Assembly (NCBI RefSeq): GCF_003258595.1
Contig: NZ_QHHQ01000004.1
Span: 124,001-188,000 of the forward strand
Direction of reading: 5' to 3'
Length of the DNA: 64,000 nucleotides
Source: Acuticoccus sediminis
GTDB taxonomy: Bacteria > Pseudomonadota > Alphaproteobacteria > Rhizobiales > Amorphaceae
Position 1 is the first letter of the stretch; the number at the start of each line of letters is the position of its first letter. Below are positions 30,046 to 38,969 of the stretch, piece by piece. A model generated the notes under the pieces. It searched no databases and was not told the DNA's origin. It saw only the letters and a list, made by a program, of their open reading frames with translations. The translations under genes were made by a program, and so were the position numbers.

Positions 30046-30073
30046 AAAGTATGCGCCGGGGGTCGCGTTGCAA
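30046..30073 (-). promoter_or_regulatory. Candidate sigma-70 promoter for tsf
   Basis: On the minus strand a -35 TTGCAA (30068-30073) is separated by 16 bases from a -10 TACTTT (30046-30051), leaving a leader of about 90 bases before the tsf ATG. This would be needed because rpsB, the usual source of tsf transcription, is not upstream. Confidence 0.45.
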
Positions 30074-30133
30074 CCCACCCGCGCATGGTCGTTACGTAGT
30101 CATGCAACGGACAAAGTGAAAGGCTTCGCCCGT

Positions 30134-30754
30134 TCAGGCGTCGAAGCGCTCCACACTCTCCTCGTCCGCCCACTGCACGAGACGGCGCAGCACGCCCTTC
30201 TCCAGCGAGTAGACGACGCCGTGCACGAGCAGCCCCTGCCCCCGCGCCCAGGCGTTGCGCACGATGGTCGTGTTGGCGACGTTGCGCACCTGCTCGACGA
30301 CGTTCAGCTCGCACAGACGGTCGAGCCGCAGCTCGCTGTCGTTGATCTGCGCCAGCTCTTCGGCATGGAGCCGCTTCACCAGGCGGATGTGGTTCAGCCA
30401 GTTGTCGATCAGGCCGTGGTCCTTGTCGGACTCGGACGCGCGGATGCCGCCGCAGCCGTAGTGGCCGCAGACGATGACGTGCTTCACCCGCAGAACCTCG
30501 ACCGCGTACTGCAGCACGGAGAGGAAGTTGAGATCGGCCGGCGAGACCACGTTGGCGATGTTGCGATGAACGAACACCTCGCCCGGAGGGAGATCCATGA
30601 GCTGGTTGGCCGGCACGCGGCTATCCGAGCAGCCGATCCAGAACCAGTCCGGTCGCTGCTGACGCGACAGGCGCATGAAGAAATCGGGATCGTCGGCGGT
30701 GACGCGGTCGGCCCACGCCTGGTTGCGCTCGCAAAGCTTGTCGATGTCGTTCAT
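30134..30754 (-). CDS. can: Beta-class carbonic anhydrase
   Basis: Interconverts CO2 and bicarbonate in the cytoplasm, supplying bicarbonate to carboxylases. The 206-residue protein has the zinc ligands Cys42, His98 and Cys101 (IGCSDSRVPANQ and CGHYGCGGIRA) and the Asp44-Arg46 dyad, matching the E. coli Can subgroup. The ATG at 30754 (MNDIDKLCERN) is chosen because the upstream open frame is not conserved. It is the first gene past tsf and marks one edge of the stretch separating tsf and rpsB. Confidence 0.95.
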   Translation of the reverse strand: MNDIDKLCERNQAWADRVTADDPDFFMRLSRQQRPDWFWIGCSDSRVPANQLMDLPPGEVFVHRNIANVVSPADLNFLSVLQYAVEVLRVKHVIVCGHYGCGGIRASESDKDHGLIDNWLNHIRLVKRLHAEELAQINDSELRLDRLCELNVVEQVRNVANTTIVRNAWARGQGLLVHGVVYSLEKGVLRRLVQWADEESVERFDA

Positions 30755-30884
30755 TGATGGAAACTCGAAGACGAGATCACTTTCAGTAGCCACGGGTTGT
30801 ATCCGGTGCAAGTTCAAGCGCCCGTGCAACTCCTATGCACGGCCGTCGGTTCAACGGTCGGGACCACGCAGCCCGGCACAATCG

Positions 30885-32492
30885 TCAGATCCGCCCATCA
30901 TAGGCGCGTCGTCCGATCCGGGCGCAGAGCAGCGTGAAGGTGTCACGCTCGTACGCCGCCACGGCCTGCTTGCGCAACGTCTCGGTGTCGTCGATCCAGA
31001 CGCCGTGCCCGCCCATCGCAGCGGCGAGCGCGACGAAATCGGTCGCCGGGAAGTCGACGCCGACGTTGGGGAGCTGGTTGGCGCGCTGCTTCATCTCGAT
31101 CAGCGTGAGGCTCTCGTCGATCAGCACCAGGATCGGCACCGACAGGCGCTGGTCGCGGATCGTGGCGAGGTCGCCGAGGGTCATCTCGAGCCCCGCGTCG
31201 CCCACCACGGCGAGCACAGGCGCGTGCGGCGCGGCGAGCCTGTGGCCCGCCGCCAGCGGCACCGCGCACCCCATGGTGCACAGCGCCGAGGACTGGAGCA
31301 GCGTGCGCGGCTCGCGGCACCGCCAGATCTGGCTGAAGAGGATCCGGTGCGCGCCGGAATCGACCGTCGCCACCGTGTCCGCCGGCACCGCCTCGCGCAT
31401 CGCGTGGAAGGCGGCGGCCGGGCCCCAGCCCGCCTCCTCCGGCGCGAACGCCCCGGCGAGCGCCCGGCGCACCTCGCGCGGCTCCCCTCCCGCCCAGGTG
31501 GGGTGGATGTGCGCGCTCGACTGCAGCATCTTCAGCGATGCCGACACCGAGCCGTAGAGCGTCACACCCGCGGCGTGCATGCCGTGCTGGCGCACCACCG
31601 GCGTCACGTCGATGACGCGGGCGTCGTCCGGCCACGGGTCGCGCCAGGGCGCGCGCATCTCGATCGGATCGTAGCCGATGAGGACGATGCAGTCCGACTT
31701 TGCGATCAGCGGCAGCAGGTGGCGGTCGGCGAGCGGCGACAGGCCGGCCCCGCCGAGCGCCTGCGGCCCCGTCTCGTCGATCAGGCCCTTGCCCTTGTAG
31801 GTGGTGACGAGCGGCGCGCCGACGGCCTTCACGAAGTCGGCCACCGCCGCCCCCGCGTCGTCGTTGACGGCGTCGACGCCGGCGATCGCGATCGGCCGCT
31901 CGGCCTCGGCGATCCATTTGCGGGCGCGCTCGATCTCCGGCCCGTCCACCGGTCGGAAGCGCGAGCCGATGGAGGCCGGGGCCAGCACCTCAGCGGTCGC
32001 CTCCGCCTCGGCGACGGCGACGGGCACGTCGATGTGGACCGGACCGGGCTGGCCGGTCATCGCCAGCGTGATGGCCTTGTCCACGACGCGGTTGAGGCTT
32101 TGCCCCGAAGCCTTGAAGGTCCCCTTCACGATGGGCGCCAGCACCGCGCCGTGGTCGAACACCTGATGGGTATAGGTGTCCGCCTCGTGCGGCGTGACGC
32201 AGCCGGTGAGGACGATCAGCGGCACCCGGTCCTGCTCCGCGTTGGCGATCACGTTGACCGCGTTGGCGACGCCCGGCCCGATGGTCGCCACCAGGATCCC
32301 CGGCGCGCCCGTCGCATGCCACGAGCCCTCCGCCATGAAGCCGGCGACGTTCTCGTGCTTGGTGAGCGTGAAGCGGATGCCGGCGGCCTCCAGCGCGTCC
32401 ATCAGCGCCAGCGTCTCCCCGCCGGGGATGCCGAACGCGTGGGCGCAACCGAGGGCGGCGAGCTTCCTCGCAATGACGTCAGCGTTGCGCAT
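30885..32492 (-). CDS. Thiamine-pyrophosphate-dependent enzyme (acetolactate-synthase-like), divergent
   Basis: A 535-residue member of the acetolactate synthase/pyruvate oxidase family with the PYR, central and PP domains in order. FGIPGGETLALMDAL and TKHENVAGFMAEG (catalytic Glu47) are normal, and IGPGVANAVNVIANAEQDRVPLIVLTG follows. The PP-domain motif is unusual: GDAGLEM near residue 430 replaces GDG, and LVLIDESLTLIEMKQ stands where a metal-binding Asn is expected. No acetolactate synthase small subunit or ilvC is nearby. Its start lies four bases beyond the CoA-transferase stop, so the two genes form a pair. The true reaction is unknown; a 2-oxo-acid or acyl-CoA lyase role is possible. 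Confidence 0.8.
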   Translation of the reverse strand: MRNADVIARKLAALGCAHAFGIPGGETLALMDALEAAGIRFTLTKHENVAGFMAEGSWHATGAPGILVATIGPGVANAVNVIANAEQDRVPLIVLTGCVTPHEADTYTHQVFDHGAVLAPIVKGTFKASGQSLNRVVDKAITLAMTGQPGPVHIDVPVAVAEAEATAEVLAPASIGSRFRPVDGPEIERARKWIAEAERPIAIAGVDAVNDDAGAAVADFVKAVGAPLVTTYKGKGLIDETGPQALGGAGLSPLADRHLLPLIAKSDCIVLIGYDPIEMRAPWRDPWPDDARVIDVTPVVRQHGMHAAGVTLYGSVSASLKMLQSSAHIHPTWAGGEPREVRRALAGAFAPEEAGWGPAAAFHAMREAVPADTVATVDSGAHRILFSQIWRCREPRTLLQSSALCTMGCAVPLAAGHRLAAPHAPVLAVVGDAGLEMTLGDLATIRDQRLSVPILVLIDESLTLIEMKQRANQLPNVGVDFPATDFVALAAAMGGHGVWIDDTETLRKQAVAAYERDTFTLLCARIGRRAYDGRI

Positions 32493-32496
32493 GGGT

Positions 32497-33750
32497 TCAG
32501 GCCGGAACGCGCGACAGCTCGACGACGCCGCGCTCGGCGAGGTCGGCGATCTGGCTCTCGGAATAGCCGAGGTCGCCGAGGATCTCGTGCGTGTGCTCGC
32601 CGCGGACCGGAGGCGGGCGGCGGTAGGTCACCCTGGTGTCGGAGTACTTGATGGGGTTGCCGATGGTCTCGACGGTGCCCGAGCCGGAGTGGGCGTAGGG
32701 CTGGGAGACGCGGGCGCCGCGCGCGATCGCCTGCGGCTCGGCGAAGGCCTCGGCCACGGTGTTGATCGGCCCGGCCGGGACGCCCGCGGGGTCGAGCGCG
32801 GCGGCCCACTCGGCCTTGGTCTTCGTCCCGGCGATGCGGTTGACCACCGCCTCGCACGCCTCCCGGTTGGCGACGCGGGCGGCGTTGGTGGCGAAGCGGG
32901 GGTCCTGCGCGACCTCGGGCTCGCCGCCGATCTCGCAGAAACGCTGGAACTGCCGGTTGTTGCCGACCGCGAGCATGAACTGGCCGTCAGCCGCGTCGAA
33001 CGCGTTGTAGGGCACGATGGTCGGGTGGCCGTTGCCCATGCGGTGCGGGGTCTTGCCGGTGAGCAGGTGCGCGGTGCCGAGGTTGGCGAGCCAGGCGAGC
33101 TGGCAGTCGAACAGCGACAGGTCGATCGCCTGCCCCCGGCCCGTCTTGCGGCGCCCTTCGAGCGCGGCCAGCATCGCGACGGTGGTGTACATCCCCGTCA
33201 TGATGTCGGCGATGCCGACGCCCACCTTCTCCGGCGTGCCGCCCTTCTCCTCCGGCTCGCCGGTGACGCTCATGATGCCGCCGCGCGCCTGGGCCAGCAC
33301 GTCGTAGCCGGCGAGGCTGGCGAGCGGCCCGGTCTGCCCGTAGCCGGTGATCGAGGCGAAGATGATCCCCGGATTGATCTTCGACAGCGCCGCGTAGTCG
33401 ACGCCGTAGCGCGCGGCGTCACCGACCTTGAAGTTCTCGATCGCGATGTCCGCCTTCGCCGCGATCCTGTGGATGATCTCGACGCCTTCCGGCGCGGCGA
33501 GGTCGAGCGCGATCGAGCGCTTGTTGCGGTTGGCGGCGAGGTAGTAGGCGCTCTCGGTGGTCGGCGATCCGGTCTCGTCCGGCACGAACGGAGGGCCCCA
33601 GCGGCGCGTGTCGTCCCCCACCCCGGCGCGCTCGATCTTGATGACGTCCGCGCCCAGATCGCCGAGAAGCTGCGTGGCGGTCGGGCCGGCGAGAATGCGG
33701 CTCATGTCGAGGACGAGAAGGCCCTCGAGCGGGCCGGAGGGGGTATCCAA
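32497..33750 (-). CDS. CaiB/BaiF (type III) CoA-transferase
   Basis: A family III CoA-transferase of 417 residues. GLLVLDMSRILAGPTATQLLGDLGADVIKIE is the standard N-terminal CoA fold, NRNKRSIALDL and ENFKVGDAARYGVDY follow, and the catalytic Asp lies in VGIADIMTGMYTT, ahead of RRKTGRGQAIDLSLFD. The start is TTG at 33748-33750, supported by AGGAG seven bases upstream; no ATG fits. It is followed closely by the TPP enzyme, as in oxalate-type (frc-oxc) pairs, but substrates cannot be assigned. It is divergent from ribA. Confidence 0.9.
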   Translation of the reverse strand: MDTPSGPLEGLLVLDMSRILAGPTATQLLGDLGADVIKIERAGVGDDTRRWGPPFVPDETGSPTTESAYYLAANRNKRSIALDLAAPEGVEIIHRIAAKADIAIENFKVGDAARYGVDYAALSKINPGIIFASITGYGQTGPLASLAGYDVLAQARGGIMSVTGEPEEKGGTPEKVGVGIADIMTGMYTTVAMLAALEGRRKTGRGQAIDLSLFDCQLAWLANLGTAHLLTGKTPHRMGNGHPTIVPYNAFDAADGQFMLAVGNNRQFQRFCEIGGEPEVAQDPRFATNAARVANREACEAVVNRIAGTKTKAEWAAALDPAGVPAGPINTVAEAFAEPQAIARGARVSQPYAHSGSGTVETIGNPIKYSDTRVTYRRPPPVRGEHTHEILGDLGYSESQIADLAERGVVELSRVPA

Positions 33751-34002
33751 ATCTTCTCTCCTGGGGCTGGAGGTCCGGACGGGCCGGAAGGGGTTGACGC
33801 CGTTGTTATATGTTAATCGCACCGGCGAGACGAAGGTCCTGCCTTTGGCATGCCCGCATGATGAGTGCGAGCTTCGTCGGCGCGGCACTGCGGCGCGGCC
33901 ACGAATGCGCGCCGCCCGACCCCTCTTCTTGCGCCTTGCCGCGGCAGGCGCCAGATGTGCCATGACACGTTCCCGAGAACGTGACCGATCGCGAAGGCTG
34001 CC

Positions 34003-35037
34003 ATGATCCGAACCCTGGGCCCCAATTTGAGCGCGCCTCACCTCAGCGCGAACGATCCCGGTTTCATCGCGGTGCATCGTGCCATCGGCGAGATCGCGGC
34101 CGGGCGGCCCGTCATCATCCGCGACGGGCTGCAGGCGGTGCTCGCCTCGCCGATCGACGGCGGACCGATCCTCTCCGGCCGCATGACGCTCACCGCCGCC
34201 CGCGCCGGCTACCTCGGCCTGGAACCTGCCCCCACCGTGGTGGAGGCCGAGCCCGACCGCGCCGTCCTCAGCGCCATCGCCATGGCCGACGCCGCCGACG
34301 TCGGCCGCCACATGCGCGCCGGCTCCATCGCCAACGCCGCCTCGGAGCTCGCCAAGATGGCCGAGCGCGTCCCGGCGATGACGCTCGGCTCGGCCAGCAG
34401 CGCCCCGCCGGGGACCCTCGCCGCCCACGCCGGCGACGTCCTCTCCTTCCGCCACGCGCTCGCCGCCACGCAGCGGCCGATCGCCAGCGCGCCCGTGCCG
34501 CTCGCCGCCGGGGCCACCGCCAACGTGACGGCGTTCCGCAACGCCATCGGCGGCACGGTCACCGCGGTCGTGGTCGGCGACATCGATCGCGGCGCCCTGG
34601 TGCGCGTCCACTCGGCGTGCGTCACCGGCGACATCCTCGGCTCGCTGAAGTGCGACTGCGGCGCACAGCTCCGCCTCGCCCTGGGGCGCATCTGCTCGGA
34701 AGGCGGCATCGTCCTCTACACGGCGCAGGAGGGACGCGGCATCGGGCTCGCCAACAAGTTGCGGGCCTACGCGCTGCAGGACAAGGGCCTCGACACGGTG
34801 GACGCCAACATCGCCCTCGGCTTCCACGACGACGAGCGCGACTATGCCGCCGCCGGCAACGTGCTGGCGCAGCTCGGCCTCAGCTCGATCCGGCTGATGA
34901 CCAACAACCCGACCAAGGCGGCGGGTCTCGCGACCCAGGGGATCAGCGTCGAGCCGGTGCCGCTCATCGGCCCCGTCACGCCGGACAACGAGCGCTACCT
35001 CGCCACGAAGAAGACGCGCAGCGGCCACCACCTCTAG
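34003..35037 (+). CDS. ribA: GTP cyclohydrolase II
   Basis: The first committed step of riboflavin synthesis, opening GTP with loss of formate and pyrophosphate. The C-terminal half is a complete RibA domain: zinc ligands Cys206, Cys217 and Cys219 (CVTGDILGSLKCDCG), the catalytic segment YTAQEGRGIGLANKLRAYALQD, and LMTNNPTKAAGL. The first ~170 residues are a degenerate RibB-like region (GEIAAGRPVIIRDG) without the DHBP synthase acidic motifs, a form seen in several alphaproteobacteria. It is divergent from the CoA-transferase. It may supply flavin for the Mo hydroxylase next door, but that link is only proximity. Confidence 0.92.
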   Translation: MIRTLGPNLSAPHLSANDPGFIAVHRAIGEIAAGRPVIIRDGLQAVLASPIDGGPILSGRMTLTAARAGYLGLEPAPTVVEAEPDRAVLSAIAMADAADVGRHMRAGSIANAASELAKMAERVPAMTLGSASSAPPGTLAAHAGDVLSFRHALAATQRPIASAPVPLAAGATANVTAFRNAIGGTVTAVVVGDIDRGALVRVHSACVTGDILGSLKCDCGAQLRLALGRICSEGGIVLYTAQEGRGIGLANKLRAYALQDKGLDTVDANIALGFHDDERDYAAAGNVLAQLGLSSIRLMTNNPTKAAGLATQGISVEPVPLIGPVTPDNERYLATKKTRSGHHL

Positions 35038-35178
35038 TTAAATCCTACGTTGCAGGGGGCTCCGGGCGCAGAAATGCCTTGATAACCCCCGCCCCCACCG
35101 GGCGATCCCGGTCCCGGCGCTTGCACGCGTCCGGGCCGGATGACCAAGATTTGCGCGCACGAGGCGTGGGGGAACGCT

Positions 35179-36063
35179 GTGAGGGCGGCGGCATTCGACT
35201 ACTATGCGCCATACACCATCGACGAGGCGCTGAAGCTCCTCGCCCAGTACGGCGTCGAGAGCCGCATCCTCGCCGGCGGGCAGAGCCTTGTCCCGGCGAT
35301 GACCGCACGACACGCCCGCCCCGCCCACGTCATCGACATCAACCGGATCATGCAGGCCGAGCGCCCCTCGATCTCGGCCGGCCGCCTGCGGATTCCGCCG
35401 CTGATGCGTCATGTCGACTTCGCGCCCGGCGCGGTTGACGGGCCGCTCGGCGCGCTGCTGGCGGAGCTTTCCGGGCACATCTCGTCGCTGCCGGTGCGCC
35501 TGCGCGGCACGTTCTGCGGTGCCATCGCCCAGGCCGAGCCCGCGTCCGAATGGTGCCTCGCCGCGGTCGTCCTGGGCGCGGAGATGGTCGCCCGCTCGGC
35601 CCGCCGCGGCGCCCGGACCATCGCCGCCGGGGACTTCTTCGAGACCATCATGACCACCACCCTCGCCGACGACGAGATGCTGGTCGAGGTGCAACTCCCC
35701 GTCCTGCCGCCGGAGGCGCGCCACGGCTTTTACGAGGTGACGCCGCGGGCGGGCAACTACGCCCTCGCCATGGCCCTCGCCGTGTTCGACCAGGACGAGG
35801 ACGAGATGACCAACGTGCGCCTCGGCGTCGGTGCGGTGGAGGCCGTGCCGCGACGTTTCGCCGAGGCGGAGGCGATGCTGAACCGCCGGCGGCCGTCCAA
35901 ACGCCTCTTCCGTGAGGTGGGCCATGTGGTCGCCGAACTCGTCGACCCGATGAGCGACCAGCTCGCCGACGCCGACTGGCGGCGCGATCTGACCCGCACG
36001 TCGGTGATGCGGGCGCTCGAGCGCACGCTCACCCGCCCCGCCGAAGCGACGGGCGCGCCATGA
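35179..36063 (+). CDS. Molybdenum hydroxylase, FAD-binding medium subunit
   Basis: The CoxM/CutM-type subunit of a xanthine-dehydrogenase-family enzyme; it passes electrons from the Fe-S subunit through FAD to an acceptor. FDYYAPYTIDEALKLL, ILAGGQSLVPAMTAR (first FAD loop) and RGTFCGAIAQAEPASEW (second FAD loop, usually TIGGSIAHADPA) are visible, with the C-terminal CO_deh_flav_C domain. GTG at 35179 is chosen because GGGGGA lies five bases upstream (294 residues); an ATG at 35140 gives 13 more. Its end overlaps the 2Fe-2S subunit gene (ATGA). Confidence 0.9.
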   Translation: MRAAAFDYYAPYTIDEALKLLAQYGVESRILAGGQSLVPAMTARHARPAHVIDINRIMQAERPSISAGRLRIPPLMRHVDFAPGAVDGPLGALLAELSGHISSLPVRLRGTFCGAIAQAEPASEWCLAAVVLGAEMVARSARRGARTIAAGDFFETIMTTTLADDEMLVEVQLPVLPPEARHGFYEVTPRAGNYALAMALAVFDQDEDEMTNVRLGVGAVEAVPRRFAEAEAMLNRRRPSKRLFREVGHVVAELVDPMSDQLADADWRRDLTRTSVMRALERTLTRPAEATGAP

Positions 36064-36545
36064 CCCAGAAGATGCAGATGTCGCTGGAGGTCAACGGCGA
36101 GCCGCACACCCTGATCGTCGAGCCGCGGGCCACCCTGGCGGACGCCCTGCGCGAGGAGCTGGGCCTGACCGGAACGCGCACCGGATGCGAGGAAGGCGTC
36201 TGCGGCGCCTGCACTGTGCTCGTCGACGGCGAACCGGTGCGCGCTTGCCTGCAGTTCGCCGTCCAGGCGCACGGCCGCGAGGTCACCACCGTCGAGGGGC
36301 TGCGCGGCGGCGAGATGATGGCCGCCCTCAAGGATGCGCTGGCGGAGAACTTCGCCGTGCAGTGCGGCTTCTGCACCGCGGGCTTCCTGATGCTGGCCGC
36401 AGGCGCCTTCGCCCGCGACCCGGACATGGACGAGCGGGCGATGACGGAGCTCGTCTCCGCCAACCTCTGCCGCTGCACCGGCTACCAGCCGATCGTGAAG
36501 GCCATGATGGAGGCACAGGCGGCGATGCGGGTGCCCGCCGAATGA
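36060..36545 (+). CDS. Molybdenum hydroxylase, 2Fe-2S small subunit
   Basis: A 161-residue CoxS-type electron-transfer subunit. The plant-ferredoxin-like cluster is bound by GCEEGVCGACTVLVDGEPVRAC, and the second, all-helical cluster by QCGFCTAGFLM and NLCRCTGYQPIV. All eight cysteines are present. It is translationally coupled on both sides by ATGA overlaps with the FAD and Mo subunits. Confidence 0.96.
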   Translation: MTQKMQMSLEVNGEPHTLIVEPRATLADALREELGLTGTRTGCEEGVCGACTVLVDGEPVRACLQFAVQAHGREVTTVEGLRGGEMMAALKDALAENFAVQCGFCTAGFLMLAAGAFARDPDMDERAMTELVSANLCRCTGYQPIVKAMMEAQAAMRVPAE

Positions 36546-38869
36546 AGCATGTCGGCCGCCCCCTCAGGCGCCCCGACGATGCCGTGCACCTCGACGGGCG
36601 CGGCGGCTTCGTCGCCGACGTCGCCTTCCCGCACCAGCTCCACATGCGCGTCGTGCGCTCCCCCGTCGCCTGCGCGAAGCTCGTCGGCGTCGACACCGAG
36701 CCGGCCTACGCCCTCCCCGGCGTGGTCGCGGTGCTGACGGCGGACGACGTCGCGCATGTGCCGCCCATCGGCGTGCGCCTGTCCACCGGCGCCTCGCTGG
36801 AGCGCTTCCTGCAGCCGGTGCTGGCCGCGACGATGGTGCGCTACGTCGGCGAGCCGGTGGCGGTGGTCCTCGCCGACACCCCGGCGGTCGCCGAGGACGC
36901 GGCGGAGCTGATCGGGCTGGAGCTGACGCCGCTCGAACCGCAGCTAACGCCCACCGACAGCGATGTCAGCGCCAGCGACCCGCTGCGCGGCAACGAGGCG
37001 GCCACCGTCTTCAAGGCGTTCGGCAACCTCAACACCGCGTTCCACCGGGCCGAGCGGATCGTCGAGGTCGATCTCGCCTGGGGCCGCGACGGGGCGATGC
37101 CGCTGGAGACGCGCGGCCTCGTCGCGCGGTGGGACGGCGCCAGCGAAACGCTCGAGATCTGGGGCGCCGGGCGCGCGGCACACTGGAACCGCGACGTGAT
37201 CGCGGAGGTGCTGGACCTCCCGCGCAGCGCCGTGGTCTGGCACACGACCGACGTCGGCGGCAGCTTCGGCGTGAAGGGCGAACTCTATCCGGAGGACATG
37301 CTGGTCGCCTACGCGGCGCGCCTGCTGGGGCGGCCTGTCCGCTGGATCGAGGACCGCCGCGAGCACCTCCTCGCCGCCAACCAGGCGCGCGACATCGCCG
37401 CGAGCGCGCGCGCCGCGGTCGATTCCAGCGGCCTCATCCTGGGCGTGGACCTCATCTTCACGGTCGACCAGGGCGCCTACGTGCGCACCGAAGGCACGAT
37501 GGTGGCCGACCTCATCGCCGCGATGACGCCGGGTCCCTACGCCCTGGGGGCCTACCGCGCCAGGGGCCACCTCAAGCTCACCAACAAGACCCCCGCCGGC
37601 TCGTTCCGGGGGGCCGGGCGGGCCGAAGCCGCGTTCATCCGCGAGCGGCTGATGGATGCGGTCGCGCACCGGACCGGGATCGACCCGATGGAGCTGCGCC
37701 GCCGCAACCTCATCGACCCGTCGGAGATGCCGGCCGACCGCGGGATGGAGACGCTCGGCAGCGCCGTGACATACGATTCCGGCCGCTACCAGTCGCTCGT
37801 CGACGCCACGACGCGGCGCTTTTCGCTGGACGTCGTGCGGCGCCGCGCGCAGCACCGGCGGGCGCAGGGCGAGCTGGTCGGCGTCGGCGCGGCGTTCGTG
37901 GTCGATGCCGCAGCCCCAGCGGGCTACGAGCACGTGAAGCTGTCGGTGGACCGGCGCGGCACCGTCGACGTGATCACCGCCGCCGCCGAGCAGGGCCAGG
38001 GCATCCGGACGCTGCTGGCCCAGATCGTCGCGGACATCGTCGGCGTCGACTACCGGCGCGTGCGCGTCACCGCCGGCGACACGGTGCAGATCCCGTTCTC
38101 CGCCGGCACGCTCCTGTCGCGCTCCAGCGCCATGGTCGGGACCGCGGCGCAGCACGCGGCGGAGGCGCTGCGCGAGAAGATCCTCGCGGCCGCCGCCGCG
38201 ATGCTCTCGGTCCCCGCCGACAAGCTGACGATCCAGGGCGGGCGGATCCGGCAGGCCGACCGGCATTTCGGCGCCATCCTCGACCTCGGGGAGCTGGCCG
38301 CCGCGCTGGAGCCCGGTCCGTCGCAGAGAGTGCCGCACGGCTTCGCGCTGGACGCGGACGGGTCCGTCACCACCGCCATGACGACCTTCCCCTACGGCCT
38401 CCACGTGGCTGTGGTCGAGATCGACAGGGACACCGGGCTCGTCAGCGTCCCGTCCGTCTATGTCGGCTACGATGTCGGCAACGCCATCAACCCGGGACTG
38501 GTCGAGGCGCAGCTCGTCGGCGGCGTCGTCCAGGGCATTGCAAGCGCGCTTCATACCGCACTCGGGGTCACCGGGACCGGCGATCCGCTGCGCGCGAACC
38601 TCGCCGACTATGCGATGCCGACGGCGCGCGAGGCGCCGGGCGTCGAGGTTCTCCTCATCGAGGAGGCGCCGAGCCCCGCCAACACGCTCGGCATCAAGGG
38701 CGCCGGCGACGCGGGCCTGACCGGGATGGCCCCGGCGATCGCCGCGGCGGTCGACGACGCGCTCGGCGTGGTGGGCTTCGCGCGGCAGCTACCGGTGACG
38801 GCCGCCGACGTGATGCGGGAGTTGAAGGCCCGCGTCCCGCTGCCCCTCGCCCTGGTCGGGGCGGCCTGA
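36542..38869 (+). CDS. Molybdenum hydroxylase, molybdopterin-binding large subunit
   Basis: A 775-residue CoxL/XDH-type catalytic subunit. The N-terminal Ald_Xan_dh_C-like domain (VGRPLRRPDDAVHLDGRGGFVAD) precedes the cofactor domains with TTDVGGSFGVKGELYPED, PAGSFRGAGRAEAAF and GQGIRTLLAQIVADIVGVD. The active-site base motif, normally KGxGE, reads IKGAGDAGL, so Asp723 stands in place of the catalytic Glu. The loop PAGSFRGAGR lacks the Cys of true form I CO dehydrogenase, so this is not CODH. The substrate is unknown; an N-heterocycle or aldehyde is plausible. No maturation factor or Moco gene is nearby. Confidence 0.92.
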   Translation: MKHVGRPLRRPDDAVHLDGRGGFVADVAFPHQLHMRVVRSPVACAKLVGVDTEPAYALPGVVAVLTADDVAHVPPIGVRLSTGASLERFLQPVLAATMVRYVGEPVAVVLADTPAVAEDAAELIGLELTPLEPQLTPTDSDVSASDPLRGNEAATVFKAFGNLNTAFHRAERIVEVDLAWGRDGAMPLETRGLVARWDGASETLEIWGAGRAAHWNRDVIAEVLDLPRSAVVWHTTDVGGSFGVKGELYPEDMLVAYAARLLGRPVRWIEDRREHLLAANQARDIAASARAAVDSSGLILGVDLIFTVDQGAYVRTEGTMVADLIAAMTPGPYALGAYRARGHLKLTNKTPAGSFRGAGRAEAAFIRERLMDAVAHRTGIDPMELRRRNLIDPSEMPADRGMETLGSAVTYDSGRYQSLVDATTRRFSLDVVRRRAQHRRAQGELVGVGAAFVVDAAAPAGYEHVKLSVDRRGTVDVITAAAEQGQGIRTLLAQIVADIVGVDYRRVRVTAGDTVQIPFSAGTLLSRSSAMVGTAAQHAAEALREKILAAAAAMLSVPADKLTIQGGRIRQADRHFGAILDLGELAAALEPGPSQRVPHGFALDADGSVTTAMTTFPYGLHVAVVEIDRDTGLVSVPSVYVGYDVGNAINPGLVEAQLVGGVVQGIASALHTALGVTGTGDPLRANLADYAMPTAREAPGVEVLLIEEAPSPANTLGIKGAGDAGLTGMAPAIAAAVDDALGVVGFARQLPVTAADVMRELKARVPLPLALVGAA

Positions 38870-38888
38870 AGGCGCGGCCCGAACGCAA

Positions 38889-38922
38889 CGACGCCCGGCG
38901 CGGCAGGGCCGACCGGGCGTCG
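38889..38922 (+). terminator. Hairpin between convergent Mo-subunit and DUF1236 genes
   Basis: A perfect 10-bp stem, CGACGCCCGG/CCGGGCGTCG, with a 14-base loop. No U-tract follows on either strand, so it is a weak terminator or an mRNA 3'-end hairpin. Confidence 0.5.
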
Positions 38923-38969
38923 CTGATCAGATCGTGTCCGCCGCGTCAGGCGATGCGGCGGGCGTCAAC

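Noticed and set aside
30885-32492. Annotation of the TPP enzyme as acetolactate synthase IlvB
   Set aside because: No small subunit or ilvC is nearby and the cofactor motif diverges, so only the superfamily is supported.
33751-35031. Upstream extension of the CoA-transferase frame, opposite ribA
   Set aside because: The extension is antisense to a clear GTP cyclohydrolase II gene; a TTG start at 33750 with AGGAG explains the CoA-transferase.
36542-38869. Annotation of the Mo enzyme as aerobic CO dehydrogenase
   Set aside because: The loop that carries the Cu-bound Cys in CODH reads PAGSFRGAGR here, with no Cys.
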